From positions 1-7,105 of the forward strand of contig JAUXCJ010000052.1 in NCBI GenBank assembly GCA_030618965.1: 7,105 nt of DNA, given 5' to 3'. Source of the DNA: Thiomargarita sp. Lineage in GTDB: Bacteria; Pseudomonadota; Gammaproteobacteria; Beggiatoales; Beggiatoaceae. Shown here one piece after another: positions 1 to 6,732 of the stretch. Within the stretch, counting starts at the first letter, position 1, and each line of letters starts with the position of its first letter. The position numbers and the translations under genes are program-made. A model generated the notes under the pieces. It was not told the DNA's origin. It saw nothing but the letters and a program-made list of their open reading frames with translations, and did no database searches.

Positions 1-2454
1 ACGATAATGAGCTTGTTCCATACCCGCAGCCAATTTTGCAGCATCATTACGGCTATCTGAGAAAATTACCAATTTACGAGAAGAACGCTGTGGTAAGGAA
101 TCAGACGGAGCAGGTATTTCTCGCAATAAACCCCGTGCCAACACCTGACAAGATTTCTGAAAAGCCGTGCGATGGAAACGTAAAGGACTCGGGAATTTGG
201 TACGCCTACCATAATCTGCATCACAACGTGGACATTTGCTCGGTAAAGCAGATTCATTAGGATGTTCACCAGTGATTTGATATAACCACACTGCGATTTT
301 TTCAGATTCTTTAGATTTGCTAGTTTTTCTGCCAGTCTGTTTAAGCTCACCAGTAGTTATATTAAATGTGGCTCTCACCCATTGACGTTTAATCTTATTC
401 TGTGTCCATGTATTATTTTTTTGTTGAGGTGTAGTATGCCATGCAGAGACTTTACCATTAGGAATTTTACGATAAAGCGGCCAAAATACAGCATATTGAC
501 CATAATGTTGACCTAAATTAACCCTATCTGGTATGTTTTCTAAATCTGGTTGATCGGCAGTCAAAATTGTAAGAGCTTGTCCATTGATTTTAGTAGTTTT
601 TTTATAGCCACCCAGAAAAACTTCTCCACAAACTCCACACACAATTAAATCCAAAACGCGAGAACCACAAGAACACGTCAAGCTATGATGAGCATGAATA
701 GCCCCAACAGTAGGCGGATTTGATTCCTTTTGTCGCAGTTCTTGATCAATAACAGAATCAGTACAATCAGGATTAGAACAAGCCCAAAGACTTTGTAAAT
801 TATGAAAAAACAAATGTCCTCGTACTGGTTGTGGAGAACGTCCAGTAGTAGTTAATTGAGACATGCCTAAAGCTAGGAGCAATCCACGCATGGCATCAGA
901 GACGAAATGGCTATTTGTCGCATCTGGAAACAACTGCTTATCTAAGGTTTCAACACTAGTAGCCCGAATTTTACCCTGATTCTCCGCCTGACAAGCATCA
1001 CGCAATGCCTCATCAGCATCAACTTTTTTTAGAGCATCGGCTAATAATTGAGCATTTGTTAGTTTAGCTGAACTAGCTTGCCCTAACTGTGTCGCTAATT
1101 GAAACAAAGCTGCCTGTTCTTTATCGCCTTCAAGATTAGGCGGCAACATAGGCTCGAAGGGATCAGGCTGAATCGATTGGGCAAATTGGGCAAAATCTGG
1201 TTGATGTTTTGCCAGCGAAAAACGTGCTTTTTGCTTGGGGGCTATTTGCTCTTCCTTAATAAAAGCAAAATTATCACGCCCAAAAAATTCGCGTAAAAAT
1301 TCTCGTCCTTTCGCACTATCATCAAGACTTGCCGTTGTCGTTAAAATTCGCAAATTCGGAGAATCAGGTGTTAAACCCAGACGCAATAATAATAAGCGCA
1401 AAATATAGGCAACTTCAGTACCAGGCGTACCACGATAAGCATGAAGTTCATCAACAACCAGAGTAAATTTACGCTCAGGATGATTGGGTTCAGCCAACCA
1501 ACGTCGAGTCTCATCAAAAATCTTAGATTCAAGACTCCGCATCATCATAATGTTGAGCATTGAATAATTGGTAATTAAAATATCGGGTGGATTTTCCTGC
1601 ATATCCCAACGTGACCACATTTCACCGCCATCAACACGCGGAAAATAGTAAGGAAGATCAGGATCATGATCATGTTGTAACTCAGCAAAAATTTGTTTTT
1701 GTTGCTCTTCTTGCTTATTCATTTCCTCCTTTAATTGTTTAACTTTTGGAGATTTGCTACTATCTCCCGCGATAAACGTTTGCGAGGTGTAGCGTCCAAA
1801 AGTAATGCGATTTCCGCCCCGTTCTTGATCAAGCCAGTCATGTACCTGTGGATGTTCTAGGGTTTTTCTTAATCTTCGCAATTGATCCTCAACTAAGGCA
1901 TTAAGCGGATAAATAATTAAAGCGCGAAGTGCTTTAGGGCGTGGCGTATGCTCCCATTGAGAAATACGCCGTTTTTTATTAGCCTCCCAGCAATGCTCCT
2001 GCCACCAATGATGATTTTCAGGAGCTTGCCGATTCGCCGCCCATGTTTTAGATTCAGAAGCTAACTGAGCAAGTAATGGCAACAAAAAACATTCAGTTTT
2101 TCCTGAACCAGTACCAGTAGTGACAACCAAATCCTTATCATTTTCTAAGACTTGCCTCAAACTTTCCCATTGATGCTTATAGAGTTCAATGTCTGGTTCA
2201 AAAAGCGTTTGTCCCAATTGTGCAATATCACGATATTTAGAGGGTAATTGAGCAGCCGCGCTGGATAAATCCATTCCAGAAGAAGGATAAATAGGCATTG
2301 GCTCAACTAAGGCAGGTTGGCTAAGAATGCCCTTGCGTTGTAGTAAATTATTACGCTCTTCCGCGAGGGCGCGATAGCGCAATGGAAAAGCACTTTTTAT
2401 ATACAATTGATAAATGCGATCAAGTCTTTGATACGCACCGATTAAGTCGTGCAT
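1..2454 (-). CDS. Large DEAD/DEAH-type helicase with Cys-rich insert, N-terminal 818 residues (3' end outside window)
   Basis: The reading frame is open from an ATG at 2454 to the window edge, 818 codons without a stop. Upstream in frame there is no other ATG before a TAG at 2505-2503, and GGAG lies 10 nt before the start (2468-2465). Visible superfamily 2 motifs are Walker A TTGTGSGKTE (residues 112-121), LIIYPLNALVEDQL (179-192), PPDILITNYSML (289-300), motif II DELH (335-338), motif III TTTAS (372-376) and FSDSRNDAAKLAAG (798-811). Between the two helicase lobes are Cys pairs C559/C564, C594/C596, C606/C609 and C741/C744, probably zinc-binding. This combination is known from very large DUF1998-type helicases of defence loci such as DruE of Druantia and DpdJ. 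The second lobe's remainder and any DUF1998 domain lie outside the window. The expected role is ATP-driven movement on or unwinding of DNA. Helicase assignment is certain; subfamily is inferred. Confidence 0.93.
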   Translation of the reverse strand, partial: MHDLIGAYQRLDRIYQLYIKSAFPLRYRALAEERNNLLQRKGILSQPALVEPMPIYPSSGMDLSSAAAQLPSKYRDIAQLGQTLFEPDIELYKHQWESLRQVLENDKDLVVTTGTGSGKTECFLLPLLAQLASESKTWAANRQAPENHHWWQEHCWEANKKRRISQWEHTPRPKALRALIIYPLNALVEDQLRRLRKTLEHPQVHDWLDQERGGNRITFGRYTSQTFIAGDSSKSPKVKQLKEEMNKQEEQQKQIFAELQHDHDPDLPYYFPRVDGGEMWSRWDMQENPPDILITNYSMLNIMMMRSLESKIFDETRRWLAEPNHPERKFTLVVDELHAYRGTPGTEVAYILRLLLLRLGLTPDSPNLRILTTTASLDDSAKGREFLREFFGRDNFAFIKEEQIAPKQKARFSLAKHQPDFAQFAQSIQPDPFEPMLPPNLEGDKEQAALFQLATQLGQASSAKLTNAQLLADALKKVDADEALRDACQAENQGKIRATSVETLDKQLFPDATNSHFVSDAMRGLLLALGMSQLTTTGRSPQPVRGHLFFHNLQSLWACSNPDCTDSVIDQELRQKESNPPTVGAIHAHHSLTCSCGSRVLDLIVCGVCGEVFLGGYKKTTKINGQALTILTADQPDLENIPDRVNLGQHYGQYAVFWPLYRKIPNGKVSAWHTTPQQKNNTWTQNKIKRQWVRATFNITTGELKQTGRKTSKSKESEKIAVWLYQITGEHPNESALPSKCPRCDADYGRRTKFPSPLRFHRTAFQKSCQVLARGLLREIPAPSDSLPQRSSRKLVIFSDSRNDAAKLAAGMEQAHYR

Positions 2455-2455
2455 T

Positions 2456-2534
2456 ATTATACAGCTCCATGTTGTGGTACTACTATATTCTTTATAGGAA
2501 ATCTATTATACTGAGAAACTTGTAAACTGGTACT
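2456..2534 (+). repeat. Two degenerate direct repeat units, ATTATAC-N12-TGGTACT and ATTATAC-N16-TGGTACT
   Basis: ATTATAC occurs at 2456-2462 and 2505-2511. TGGTACT occurs at 2475-2481 and 2528-2534. The two 7-mers recur in the same order and orientation, giving units of 26 and 30 bp whose starts are 49 bp apart. The unit interiors are not obviously alike. They lie in the divergent promoter region, so they could be paired operator sites for the toxin-antitoxin complex, or the remnant of a small duplication. The matches are exact; function is a guess. Confidence 0.4.
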
Positions 2535-2552
2535 TAAAGAACAAAATCAATT

Positions 2553-2556
2553 GGAG
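2553..2556 (+). promoter_or_regulatory. Ribosome binding site that sets the antitoxin start
   Basis: GGAG lies 6 nt before the ATG at 2563, only 3 nt before the ATG at 2560, and downstream of the in-frame TTG at 2551. The spacing favours 2563 as the main start and rules out TTG 2551, which would begin upstream of its own ribosome site. Confidence 0.65.
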
Positions 2557-2562
2557 ACAATG

Positions 2563-2925
2563 ATGTATTCACATAAACAGGCTACTCAAAACAATCAAAG
2601 CGGTGTTTTTTTGGACATGGCAATTTACCAAAAAATGCTTGACACACTAGAAGTATTGAAATCTCTTGATGCTTATAAGACAATTCAACCTGAAAAAATT
2701 GAGGCACAATCGACTTTAACTCAACTTTTGGATCAAGTTGCCAGTGAAAAAGAACGTATGACTTTCACATACAATAAAAATGTCTTTTTGGCTGTGGTGC
2801 CGATAGATGATGTTAAAGTGATTGAACAACTTGAAGACTGCATCGACAACGCTGATGCGGATGATGCACTTCAAGATAAGGCTTCAATTCCTTGGGAACA
2901 AGTAAAAAAAGAATTGGAATTATAA
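2563..2925 (+). CDS. Phd/YefM-like antitoxin, partner of the RelE-type toxin
   Basis: A 120-residue acidic protein directly upstream of a RelE-type toxin. The C-terminal half (about residues 48-120) has the Phd/YefM pattern: STLTQLLDQVASEKERMTFT, then VFLAVVPIDDVKVIEQLED and an acidic tail that would wrap the toxin. The N-terminal part (residues 14-38, GVFLDMAIYQKMLDTLEVL onward to LDAY) itself resembles the core of short antitoxins that end in 'LxxxxYxxxLxxLExLxxLxAY', so the protein looks like two antitoxin-like modules joined. Known role of the family: neutralise the toxin and, as a complex, repress their own promoter. ATG 2560 would add one residue. The gene is opposite in strand to the large operon around it, which suggests it arrived as a separate cassette. 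Confidence 0.8.
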   Translation: MYSHKQATQNNQSGVFLDMAIYQKMLDTLEVLKSLDAYKTIQPEKIEAQSTLTQLLDQVASEKERMTFTYNKNVFLAVVPIDDVKVIEQLEDCIDNADADDALQDKASIPWEQVKKELEL

Positions 2926-2928
2926 ACA

Positions 2929-3189
2929 ATGGTTTATTCTATTGATTTTAAACCCATAGCTAAACGTCAATTGGCTAAGCTTCATAAGACTATTCAACAT
3001 CGTTTAGAAACAAAAATAGATGCTTTAACTGGAAATCCACGCCCACACGGCTATAAAAAGCTCCAAGGCTTTGAAAATCGTTACCGTATTCGGGTTGGAG
3101 ATTATCGGGTGATTTATGAAATACATGACGATGTGTTGCTCGTATTGATTGTGAAAATTGGGCATCGACGAGATATTTATGGAGATTAG
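2929..3189 (+). CDS. RelE/ParE-superfamily toxin (probable mRNA interferase)
   Basis: An 86-residue protein, the normal length for the family, starting 3 nt after the antitoxin stop with GGAA (2916-2919) inside the antitoxin end, so the pair is translationally coupled. The signature is clear: GNPRPHGYKKL (residues 35-45), RYRIRVGDYRVIYEI (51-65) and IGHRRDIY (77-84). The basic and aromatic residues K43, K44, R53, R55, R60, R80 and Y84 lie in the region that carries RelE catalytic residues, which favours ribosome-dependent mRNA cleavage over a ParE gyrase poison. That choice is inference. The TAG stop (3187-3189) shares bases with the TAA of the convergent minus-strand gene, leaving no room for a terminator between them. 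Confidence 0.9.
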   Translation: MVYSIDFKPIAKRQLAKLHKTIQHRLETKIDALTGNPRPHGYKKLQGFENRYRIRVGDYRVIYEIHDDVLLVLIVKIGHRRDIYGD

Positions 3190-3980
3190 TATTTTAACAT
3201 AATACTTAATTTATCAGTAAGTTGAGTAGCTAATTCTAAACTAATACCATCATAAACTAGCCACCAACTTTGTTCAGTTCGCTGATAGTTGGGCAATAGC
3301 CCAGATGCTAAAACTAAAGCCCTTTCATAAATTTCAGGCCATCGTTGCTCTAAAGGTATTGCTAAACTTTCTTTAGTTTTGTCGTAATGGACAAAAATAT
3401 CTTGATTATGGTACAAGGCTAAAAAACGCAAACCATACCAATCACCTTGTAGCCACTTATTATTAGGTTGATCATAAAAAACTGTTCCAATAAGATTGTT
3501 ATTTGCTTCACGCTTATATTGATATAAGCCAGTCTCTTTTGGAGAAACACAATCAACAAATTTATGCCCATCGAAATATTGCCACTCGTAGAGACTTGGT
3601 ACAATCCCTTGTAAGTTTCTGAGATTCTGTTGCCAAGTATCTATATTTGGTAAAATTTCTGCTAACTTGCTTGAGGCATTACCAGCATTGCTAATATAAA
3701 ATTCCGAATTTTCAATTAGTTCAGACACATTTTTTAAATTAGCCAGATGAATACAAGGAGGGGCATCGCCGTTATTTTTAATTGATGTCACAGTTGCGAA
3801 TTGTTCTAATTTTTGCAGTAATTTCTGACTACGTTGCCCACACAAGACAAATTCTTGATCCTCCTGTGAGTTCACTTTAACGAATGCGGTTGGGGACATT
3901 GACCATTTTAAGCCATTAGCAGACAACTCAAGATGACCTAATAATTTCAATCGCCGTACAATACGTCTTGGTTCTGGCAA
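3186..3980 (-). CDS. C-terminal half (264 aa) of the interrupted operon protein
   Basis: The frame begins with TTG immediately after the TAA. No Shine-Dalgarno sequence precedes that TTG, and the first in-frame ATG is at codon 28 (3899). Independent translation would therefore depend on termination-reinitiation. The half starts in the second part of the winged-helix-like region (RRIVRRLKLLGHLELS). It continues through a Gln/Asn-rich middle, an aromatic segment (EWQYFDGHKF, about residues 132-141; WYGLRFLALY, 181-190) and a closing segment with IPLEQRWPEIYERALVLASG (208-227) and ELATQLTDKL. The end looks natural rather than cut, even though the convergent toxin gene abuts it with a 4-bp overlap. 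No catalytic motif is visible. Confidence 0.55.
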   Translation of the reverse strand: MPEPRRIVRRLKLLGHLELSANGLKWSMSPTAFVKVNSQEDQEFVLCGQRSQKLLQKLEQFATVTSIKNNGDAPPCIHLANLKNVSELIENSEFYISNAGNASSKLAEILPNIDTWQQNLRNLQGIVPSLYEWQYFDGHKFVDCVSPKETGLYQYKREANNNLIGTVFYDQPNNKWLQGDWYGLRFLALYHNQDIFVHYDKTKESLAIPLEQRWPEIYERALVLASGLLPNYQRTEQSWWLVYDGISLELATQLTDKLSIMLKY

Positions 3981-4490
3981 TTATAGGGATTCACAAGCTT
4001 TCTTAAAGGATTTCCAAGAGCCTGCACCTAGAGCAGAGAGCCAGTATAAGAGTCGTTCATATTGACGTGAAAAGTTATTACTTGATGATGACGGAGTTGA
4101 GGAACTGATGAAATCAAAAGGATTGTCATAAGTAACAGGTTCAAGTTTATAAGGAATATTATGAGTGTAATCATGAACATCATGGGCAATACCTACCATA
4201 GATTTGATTTGTTCATAATTCAAATTAGCACCAGGAATGGGCTTATTAAAATAATTAAGTTTTAATAAATATGACTGACTAATTTCAATAGGTATTTCAC
4301 CTTTTTCGGCACTTTCAATAGCAAGAAAAAAGCAAAATTGTTGACGATTTTTTAAGACTTTTTCTATGCGTAAAAGAGGTATCACTTGACTCAGGTTCTG
4401 CTCTTGAACTTGATTAGAAATTTGTTCCAAGAGTTTTTTAGGGCTTCCAGAGTAATAAAACCCTTTGTACCAACGTTGTAATTTTTGCAT
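3981..4490 (-). CDS. N-terminal half (169 aa) of the interrupted operon protein
   Basis: This half would be translated as it stands: ATG at 4490 follows the upstream stop by 1 nt (TAATATG) and GGGGAAG sits 4 nt before it. Residues 1-125 are mixed alpha/beta with no motif I know. Residues 129-139 are a low-complexity Ser/Pro/Asn linker. Residues 145-169 form the first helices of a probable winged-helix domain, so the product ends inside a domain and is likely to be unstable or inactive alone. It could be a complete short protein only if the downstream half is made separately and complements it. Confidence 0.6.
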   Translation of the reverse strand: MQKLQRWYKGFYYSGSPKKLLEQISNQVQEQNLSQVIPLLRIEKVLKNRQQFCFFLAIESAEKGEIPIEISQSYLLKLNYFNKPIPGANLNYEQIKSMVGIAHDVHDYTHNIPYKLEPVTYDNPFDFISSSTPSSSSNNFSRQYERLLYWLSALGAGSWKSFKKACESL

Positions 4491-4491
4491 A

Positions 4492-6729
4492 TTACTTCCC
4501 CTTATCTAAGGAGTAAATTACACTACCACAAATTTGCTCCTCACCAATGGACAAGGTTTCACGAGTTTGCGGTGCTGTCATTGATAATTGATCCCAACCA
4601 ACTATTTGAATTAATCGCTCGCTTGATTCACTAGCATAAGTTGCTTCGACAAGATATTCACCTAGCGTTGGAAAATCGACTACAAAAGGTTTATTGATAT
4701 CCTGTGATTTTTCAAAAATAACCTCATTATTTACTCCTAATTGAGTAACTTTTAATTCTACTGTAGGATGAAAACCAAAAATAGTAACTTGTGGTGGATG
4801 ATCGACTAGCCATGTTCCTAAATTATTAGGGACACGTAAACCACCCGAAAAACTCACTGATAAATGAATACTAGGTTGTAAAGCATCCTTAATAGCTAGG
4901 TTTTTAATGAAAACACCATTCCACGCTGGAGATATAACCATACACTCATGCAGTTCTATCCAATCACTATTATCACCAAAAGGCTGCGATTGATGATTCC
5001 ATTTCAATAACTGTTCGTTTTGTAACAATTCTAATTGTGAAAGTAATTCTCGCTTACATAAAAAAATAAAGGTTTCACCTAATTGCGGTGTCCCCCAAGA
5101 AGCGTAGTCGGTTGTTTCGGCATTTTGTGGATCAGAAACCAGAATCCAAAAATCACGTTGTGGTAAAATGAGATCATCAATTTCTTCTGAATCATGGACG
5201 CTATATTTTGCCCCATTTTCTAATTCATTTTCACTGATTGGCAATTCCATAGGCTCATACCAACCAGGGCGTTCTTCTATTAGGGGATAAAAATTGTTTT
5301 CATATTGAATTTCTATTTGTTTCAACTGTCTTTTTCTAGGTTGTTTAGGAAAAACAGCGTATTCTACTGTTCCGACAAAGAAATCTTCAATGCGATATAA
5401 ACCAGCAAAAATGTGACGACTTGGAGTCAATGCTGCTTTTTTTAAAGTTATCGGGCATCCCTCATTGAACCATTGTTCATAAACTTCATGTATCGCCTCA
5501 GCAATTACCTCATAACGTGATTTGAACTGATGACCGCTAAGTAACGCCCGCAAATGCGTAGAAAATTTTGAAATCTCTTGACGGACATGCACAATGAGCG
5601 TTTGTGCATCCCATTGTGCTTTCCAATTTTTGTCAGTGAAAATTTTGCATAATTGGTCTTTATCACTCAGACGTAATAGAGTTTGTGAAATGGGATAATT
5701 AATATAAGTTCTTGGACCATCGCCTCGTTGTGCTGATGGTATAAAATCCTTTTGTCTTAACCAAAGTGCCCAATCTTGCCAAAATAATTCTTCATCATCT
5801 GATTTCATACCACGAGGACGACTAGATTCTGAAATAGGTAAATCAAGTATTTCCTTAAATCGCCGAAAAAAGTTGCTTTGGTTGACTTCTTCATCTTCAG
5901 CCATCCGATAAGCTGCCAAAACCATCACACTTAAAAAAGCCACACTTTTGGGGAATCCCTGTTCATCTCGCCCTTGTAGCTGGCTTAACTTAATTTTTCC
6001 ATCCACAATAACTTCTTTTTTTACAGCAGCATAAAAGTCGGCACACGAAGTTTCACCTATTTCAGGAGATAAGAAATTTTGACCAATATTTTCTAAAACG
6101 TCATCATCAACACTGAGATATATTTGACTACCTTGCGGCATACCCGTAGTAAAATAAGAAATTACTGCTTGATTCCATTGGCTATAAACTCCTCCAGAAA
6201 AGTTTTGTCCCCAAAAGACCTCAGAGGTTTCCAAAACCTCTGAGGTATGGCTGCGATATTTTGCTGGATAGTTATCTGTTAAATGTTCAAGCTCTTTTAA
6301 AGCTAAAGGTTTTTTCTCAATAAACAATCCCTGATAAAGATAATCGTGAAAATCATCATCTGAACGCCACTTTGAGCGTATTTCTTGTAAACCACGGCGG
6401 ATATGACGCTGTAAAAGTTGGCAAAAACGTTTTTCATTTTCAAACAAATTTTCGTTGTGGAATACGCTTAATAGGGCACAAATAGCATCATTAAAATCAT
6501 CCGGTGTTTTTCCCAAGCCAGTGACTTGTTCTAAACGATATTCACTGCCTCGACTTTCTAAACGATCAAGGCTATCATCAGGTGGGATTGACATTTGAAG
6601 TGATTTAGCAAGAGCAATGCGTAAAACTGTCCATTTAGGCACTTGCTTTTGTGGCGTATTCAAACCATAAAGACAAATTGATTGAATCAATTCTTCATCT
6701 TGGGTATCAGTATAAATTTCTCCAGCCAT
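4492..6729 (-). CDS. 745-aa uncharacterised operon protein with DndE-like N-terminus and beta-rich C-terminus
   Basis: ATG at 6729 follows the upstream stop by 3 nt, with GGAA 8 nt before it. There is no signal peptide or membrane segment, so it is cytosolic. Residues about 15-120 resemble DndE (DUF1832): a helix with VLRIALAKSLQ (35-45), a G-rich turn, and QRHIRRGL (107-114), which recalls the H-x-x-RG element of DndE. This is a by-eye match. Residues 260-360 hold VAFLSVMVLAAYRMAEDEE, an FFRRF segment and YINYPISQTLLRLSDKDQL. I recall this arrangement from uncharacterised actinobacterial and proteobacterial proteins but cannot name the family. From about 440 to the end the sequence is rich in beta-strand and aromatic residues, ending in an Ig-like GEYLVEATY segment. 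A palindrome-derived TSEVLETSEV lies at 162-171. No nuclease or ATPase motif is seen; a DNA-binding or scaffolding role with the helicase is inferred from context. Confidence 0.85.
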   Translation of the reverse strand: MAGEIYTDTQDEELIQSICLYGLNTPQKQVPKWTVLRIALAKSLQMSIPPDDSLDRLESRGSEYRLEQVTGLGKTPDDFNDAICALLSVFHNENLFENEKRFCQLLQRHIRRGLQEIRSKWRSDDDFHDYLYQGLFIEKKPLALKELEHLTDNYPAKYRSHTSEVLETSEVFWGQNFSGGVYSQWNQAVISYFTTGMPQGSQIYLSVDDDVLENIGQNFLSPEIGETSCADFYAAVKKEVIVDGKIKLSQLQGRDEQGFPKSVAFLSVMVLAAYRMAEDEEVNQSNFFRRFKEILDLPISESSRPRGMKSDDEELFWQDWALWLRQKDFIPSAQRGDGPRTYINYPISQTLLRLSDKDQLCKIFTDKNWKAQWDAQTLIVHVRQEISKFSTHLRALLSGHQFKSRYEVIAEAIHEVYEQWFNEGCPITLKKAALTPSRHIFAGLYRIEDFFVGTVEYAVFPKQPRKRQLKQIEIQYENNFYPLIEERPGWYEPMELPISENELENGAKYSVHDSEEIDDLILPQRDFWILVSDPQNAETTDYASWGTPQLGETFIFLCKRELLSQLELLQNEQLLKWNHQSQPFGDNSDWIELHECMVISPAWNGVFIKNLAIKDALQPSIHLSVSFSGGLRVPNNLGTWLVDHPPQVTIFGFHPTVELKVTQLGVNNEVIFEKSQDINKPFVVDFPTLGEYLVEATYASESSERLIQIVGWDQLSMTAPQTRETLSIGEEQICGSVIYSLDKGK
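6218..6246. repeat. Perfect 13-bp inverted repeat with 3-nt loop inside the 745-aa gene
   Basis: ACCTCAGAGGTTT (6218-6230) is followed by CCA and then its exact reverse complement (6234-6246). On the coding strand it is read in frame as TSEVLETSEV (residues 162-171), so the protein gains a near-repeat from the palindrome. This looks like a short dispersed palindromic element that landed in a coding region without breaking it. Palindromes of the CCTCxGAGGTTTT type are something I recall as dispersed repeats in several AT-rich genomes, but copy number cannot be tested here. Intragenic position argues against a terminator role. Confidence 0.7.
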
Positions 6730-6732
6730 GAT

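Larger units (their letters stand above)
2455..2562. promoter_or_regulatory. Divergent intergenic region between helicase and antitoxin
   Basis: This 108-bp gap separates the helicase start (minus) from the antitoxin start (plus) and must hold promoters for both unless the helicase is read by long antisense-overlapping transcription. On the minus strand there are perfect TATAAT hexamers at 2510-2505 and 2461-2456. On the plus strand TATACT at 2507-2512 overlaps the first of them. No convincing -35 hexamer is seen at 16-18 bp from any of these, so the promoter calls are weak. The overlap would let antitoxin-toxin binding repress both directions, which is inference. Confidence 0.4.
3186..4490 (-). 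pseudogene. 434-codon winged-helix-type operon protein interrupted by one in-frame TAA
   Basis: Two open frames, 169 and 264 codons, lie in the same frame and are separated by exactly one codon, TAA at 3983-3981. Reading through gives a continuous sequence in which ESL-stop-LPEPRR joins a helix-rich segment (RLLYWLSALGAGSWKSFKKA) to RRIVRRLKLLGHLELS and NGLKWSMSP. Together these look like one winged-helix-like domain of about 70 residues, cut in the middle. CAA (Gln) to TAA by one C-to-T change is the simplest origin. The rest is intact: a Ser-rich linker near residues 129-139 and a C-terminal region with LAIPL and IYERALVLASGLLP. The start ATG is 1 nt after the stop of the 745-residue gene with GGGGAAG as ribosome site. 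I do not recognise the family by name. Sequencing error, readthrough or two working halves are alternatives. Confidence 0.75.

Noticed and set aside
36..260. Plus-strand 74-codon open frame
   Set aside because: It lies antisense to the helicase frame, which carries clear motifs throughout this stretch (CPRC and SPLRFHR), and has no ribosome site.
66..350. Minus-strand 94-codon open frame
   Set aside because: It is an out-of-frame shadow on the same strand as the helicase, whose frame is uninterrupted here.
1099..1296. Plus-strand 65-codon open frame
   Set aside because: Antisense shadow of the helicase linker; no ribosome site and no recognisable protein.
2551..2562. TTG at 2551 as antitoxin start
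   Set aside because: The GGAG ribosome site lies inside this extension and is well spaced for the ATG at 2563.
2903..2910. A-run in the antitoxin as a phase-variation or frameshift site
   Set aside because: It is only seven A's in an AT-rich gene, the frame continues cleanly, and there is no alternative product downstream.
2455..3189. Insertion sequence or transposon carrying the toxin-antitoxin pair
   Set aside because: No transposase, terminal inverted repeats or flanking target duplication could be seen at either edge.
3419..3604. Minus-strand 61-codon open frame
   Set aside because: Out-of-frame shadow inside the C-terminal half of the split operon protein.
6218..6246. Rho-independent terminator
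   Set aside because: The hairpin is inside an open coding frame and is not followed by a T-run on either strand.
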